Source: Streptosporangiaceae bacterium (GTDB lineage Bacteria > Actinomycetota > Actinomycetes > Streptosporangiales > Streptosporangiaceae). From it: a DNA stretch of 6,855 nucleotides. Positions 5,500 through 6,855 of the stretch are shown here, piece by piece. Numbering within the stretch: position 1 is the stretch's first letter; each line of letters opens with the position of its first letter. The translations under genes were made by a program, and so were the position numbers. The stretch is taken from NCBI GenBank assembly GCA_030040815.1, contig JASHSZ010000308.1, positions 1 through 6,855 of the forward strand. Reading direction: 5' to 3'. The notes beneath the pieces are model-generated. The model had not been told where the DNA came from and searched no databases. It saw only the letters and a list, made by a program, of their open reading frames with translations.

Positions 5500-5804
5500 T
5501 TACGCACAGTCTGTGGACGTGCGGTCCGAGCCGCGGACGGTGGGGTCAGCCTGGCCCAGCTGGCGAGCTTGCGGGCGCTGGGGAACCGGGTGATGTCACC
5601 GATCACGGCGACCAGGACGAGCGCGGTGAACTGGCCGACACCGGGCGGCGTGGTGAGGACGCTGACCCGCGGATCGGTCCTGGCGTGCCGGCGCAGCTCG
5701 GCGTCGATCCGCTCGATCTCCGGTGCGAGCGCGTCGGTGAGGGCCAGGCAGTCATCGACGATCTCCCGCGAGACCGGCTGCAGCCGCAGCTCGTGCCAGC
5801 CAGC
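5500..5804 (-). pseudogene. IS110-family transposase, internal/C-terminal fragment
   Basis: On the minus strand from about 5800 the frame reads WHELRLQPVSREIVDDCLAL, ALAPEIERIDAELRRHARTD, then PPGVGQFTALVLVAVIGDIT and RFPSARKLASWARLTP. The PGVGxFTA...ARKLASWAGLTP block is the conserved second (Transposase_20) domain of IS110-family recombinases. The N-terminal DEDD catalytic domain is absent, so the product is inactive. At 5541-5545 one base is missing: restoring it gives the expected TPTVRGSDRT continuation, which then ends at a TAA (5500-5502). The part that should follow, including the catalytic serine region, is also lost. Shift-free reading of the open frame reaches 5451 but is no longer IS-like. 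No IS ends or target repeats are visible. Confidence 0.8.
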
Positions 5805-5969
5805 CGCGGCCCGTGCATAGGACGGGCCGCCGCACCGCCGCCACAGCGGCCTCAGTCTCGCGTTCACCTACACCCGGAACCTGGCCTTCGTCGCGGTGGC
5901 GGGGCAATGGACGGGCGTTGCACACCATCTCGGCGAGAGTCCGGCCATAGGTGACCAGGAAGAAGGGCA

Positions 5970-6240
5970 GCCAAGGTGCGAGCGGCGAAGCTCGTCCATG
6001 AACTCTTGCCAGAGCGCGGAGCCGCCTTGTTCGAGTAGCTCGGCGCGAACGCGCAGGGCGCGGCTCGTGGGCCGGTGGCGAATTCCCCAGCTGCCGAGCT
6101 GCGCGAACACGGGTACGAGTTGGATCGCGGGCTCGGTCAGGCTGTAGCGCGCCCGCTGGCCGACTCGCGTGGTCCTCGCGGGTGAGCAATCCCAACTCGA
6201 CGAATCGCTTGAGTCGGCAGGCTAGTACTACCGGCGGGTA
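5970..6240 (-). pseudogene. HxlR-family winged-helix regulator, C-terminal remnant with frameshift
   Basis: On the minus strand from 6240 the translation reads VVLACRLKRFVELGLLTRED, matching the recognition-helix end and wing start of HxlR-type regulators (normally VLADRLRRLVELGLL). After a one-base frame change near 6156-6163 it continues RARYSLTEPAIQLVPVFAQL, then GSWGIRHRPTSRALRVRAEL and LEQGGSALWQEFMDELRR, the usual C-terminal dimerisation helices plus extension. The first half of the winged helix is missing: a TAG (6241-6243, minus strand) directly precedes the fragment and nothing HxlR-like lies beyond. Homology stops near 5970; the 5805-5969 stretch to the IS110 fragment holds no recognisable gene. 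The remnant points away from the metallo-hydrolase gene at 6289, an arrangement typical of a regulator that once controlled its divergent neighbour. Confidence 0.72.
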
Positions 6241-6244
6241 CTAC
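6225..6244. promoter_or_regulatory. Imperfect 20-bp inverted repeat before the metallo-hydrolase gene
   Basis: On the plus strand GTACTACC (6225-6232) and GGTACTAC (6237-6244) flank GGCG. Read as an inverted repeat, the 8-bp arms pair at seven of eight positions; GTACTAC is also a direct repeat. It lies between the HxlR remnant and the metallo-hydrolase start, 45 bp before the latter, where an operator of a divergent regulator would be expected. Its left half overlaps the start of the HxlR remnant. Confidence 0.4.
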
Positions 6245-6288
6245 GGTCTCGACAAGCGGTTGCAAACCACAAGCAGAAGGGGCCGCCC

Positions 6289-6855
6289 GTGCTGAGGCAG
6301 GTCGCTCAGGGCGTGCTGATCCACGAGAGCGAGTTCTGCCAGAGCAACGCCGTTGTCGTGTACGGCCAGGCTGGCGTGCTGCTCATCGACCCAGGGGTGC
6401 TCGGCAACGAAATGGCCGCCCTCGCGAACGACCTTCGCGAGTTGGGCCGGCCAGTTGTGGCAGGGTTTGCTACGCATCCGCATTGGGATCACATGCTCTG
6501 GCACGCCCGGCTCGGCGCGGCCCCCCGTTACGGCACGGCCCGCTGCGCAGACACTGCCCGAGATCGGCTGTCGGACGCGCGCGGGAAGGCCCGCATCGCC
6601 GAGCTGATACCGGCGGACATCGCCGAGCAGGTACCGCTGGACCTGCTCGGCCTCATTACCGGCCTGCCCGCCGAGATGACGCAGATTCCTTGGGATGGCC
6701 CCCGAGTCCGGATTATCGAGCATCAAGCGCATGCCCCGGGCCACGCGGCACTATTGATCGAGGAACGCGGGGTGCTCGTCGCAGGCGACATGCTTTCTGA
6801 TGTCTTGATTCCGTTGCTCGACTTGAACGACACCGCTGACCCGATCGAGGACTAC
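6289..6855 (+). CDS. Metallo-beta-lactamase-fold hydrolase (partial, 3' end off window)
   Basis: A GTG start at 6289 with AGAAGGGG (6275-6282) 6 nt upstream opens a frame that stays open to the window end (189 codons). It starts with the beta-strand-rich N-terminus of the fold (VLRQVAQGVLIHESEFCQSN, VVVYGQAGVLLIDPG). The metal site HPHWDH, a canonical HxHxDH, lies at residues 63-68. Further ligands are expected at H152 in HAPGH and D167 in LVAGDML. The family hydrolyses thioester, lactone, phosphodiester or beta-lactam-like bonds with two zinc or iron ions; the substrate here cannot be read from sequence. No signal peptide is visible, so it should be cytoplasmic, closer to glyoxalase II-like hydrolases than to secreted beta-lactamases. 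The neighbouring divergent HxlR remnant suggests lost local regulation. The C-terminal part, with the final metal-binding histidine, is beyond 6855. Confidence 0.9.
   Translation, partial: MLRQVAQGVLIHESEFCQSNAVVVYGQAGVLLIDPGVLGNEMAALANDLRELGRPVVAGFATHPHWDHMLWHARLGAAPRYGTARCADTARDRLSDARGKARIAELIPADIAEQVPLDLLGLITGLPAEMTQIPWDGPRVRIIEHQAHAPGHAALLIEERGVLVAGDMLSDVLIPLLDLNDTADPIEDY

Noticed and set aside
5491..5525. TTGACA at 5492-5497 as a plus-strand promoter
   Set aside because: No -10-like hexamer is found at 16-18 bp and no plus-strand gene follows.

Overview
The window reads as chromosomal DNA of a high-GC Gram-positive actinomycete. The signs are strong G+C bias in third codon positions, GTG/TTG starts, a sterol-catabolism acyl-CoA dehydrogenase of the mycobacterial FadE29 (ChsE2) type with a KstR-type operator, a SigE/ECF-like sigma factor with a cognate membrane protein, and actinobacterial-style HxlR and metallo-beta-lactamase-fold genes. 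I cannot name the genus from the sequence alone.

Left part (1-1220, minus strand): an intact fadE29/chsE2-like gene. A 16-bp palindrome that fits the KstR consensus sits about 20 nt before its start codon, so this gene probably opens a cholesterol side-chain degradation operon continuing off the left edge. Middle-left (1400-3110, plus strand): a short single-pass membrane ORF, then a two-gene unit made of a sigma-70-family (ECF/SigE-like) factor and an overlapping gene for a one-transmembrane protein. The latter has a large extracytoplasmic domain and is a good candidate anti-sigma or sensor partner, although it lacks the zinc-binding anti-sigma motif.

Centre (3110-4100): a gene graveyard. 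The last ~110 codons of an NRAMP (MntH-type) metal transporter (plus strand) lie tail to tail with the first ~110 codons of a short-chain dehydrogenase/reductase (minus strand). The latter carries three apparent single-base deletions.

Centre-right (4171-5400, minus strand): an apparently intact plasmid-type partition cassette, with a ParA/MinD-family ATPase followed by a ribbon-helix-helix DNA-binding protein joined by an ATGA overlap. Upstream lie four perfect-phase tandem 8-bp repeats with an adjacent 12-bp palindrome. Together they look like a compact type Ib segregation locus (ATPase + RHH adaptor + iteron centromere) left in or carried by the chromosome, for example in an integrated plasmid or integrative element.

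Right part (5500-6855): an IS110-family transposase fragment lacking both ends and frameshifted, an HxlR-family regulator remnant lacking its N-terminal half and frameshifted, and, divergent from it, the first 189 codons of a metallo-beta-lactamase-fold hydrolase that runs off the right edge. An imperfect 20-bp inverted repeat lies between the last two. The pattern is a conserved left flank and an intact right-edge gene, with between them a recombination-prone accessory zone full of truncated genes surrounding a partition module. The partition cassette with its iterons is the most unusual item.
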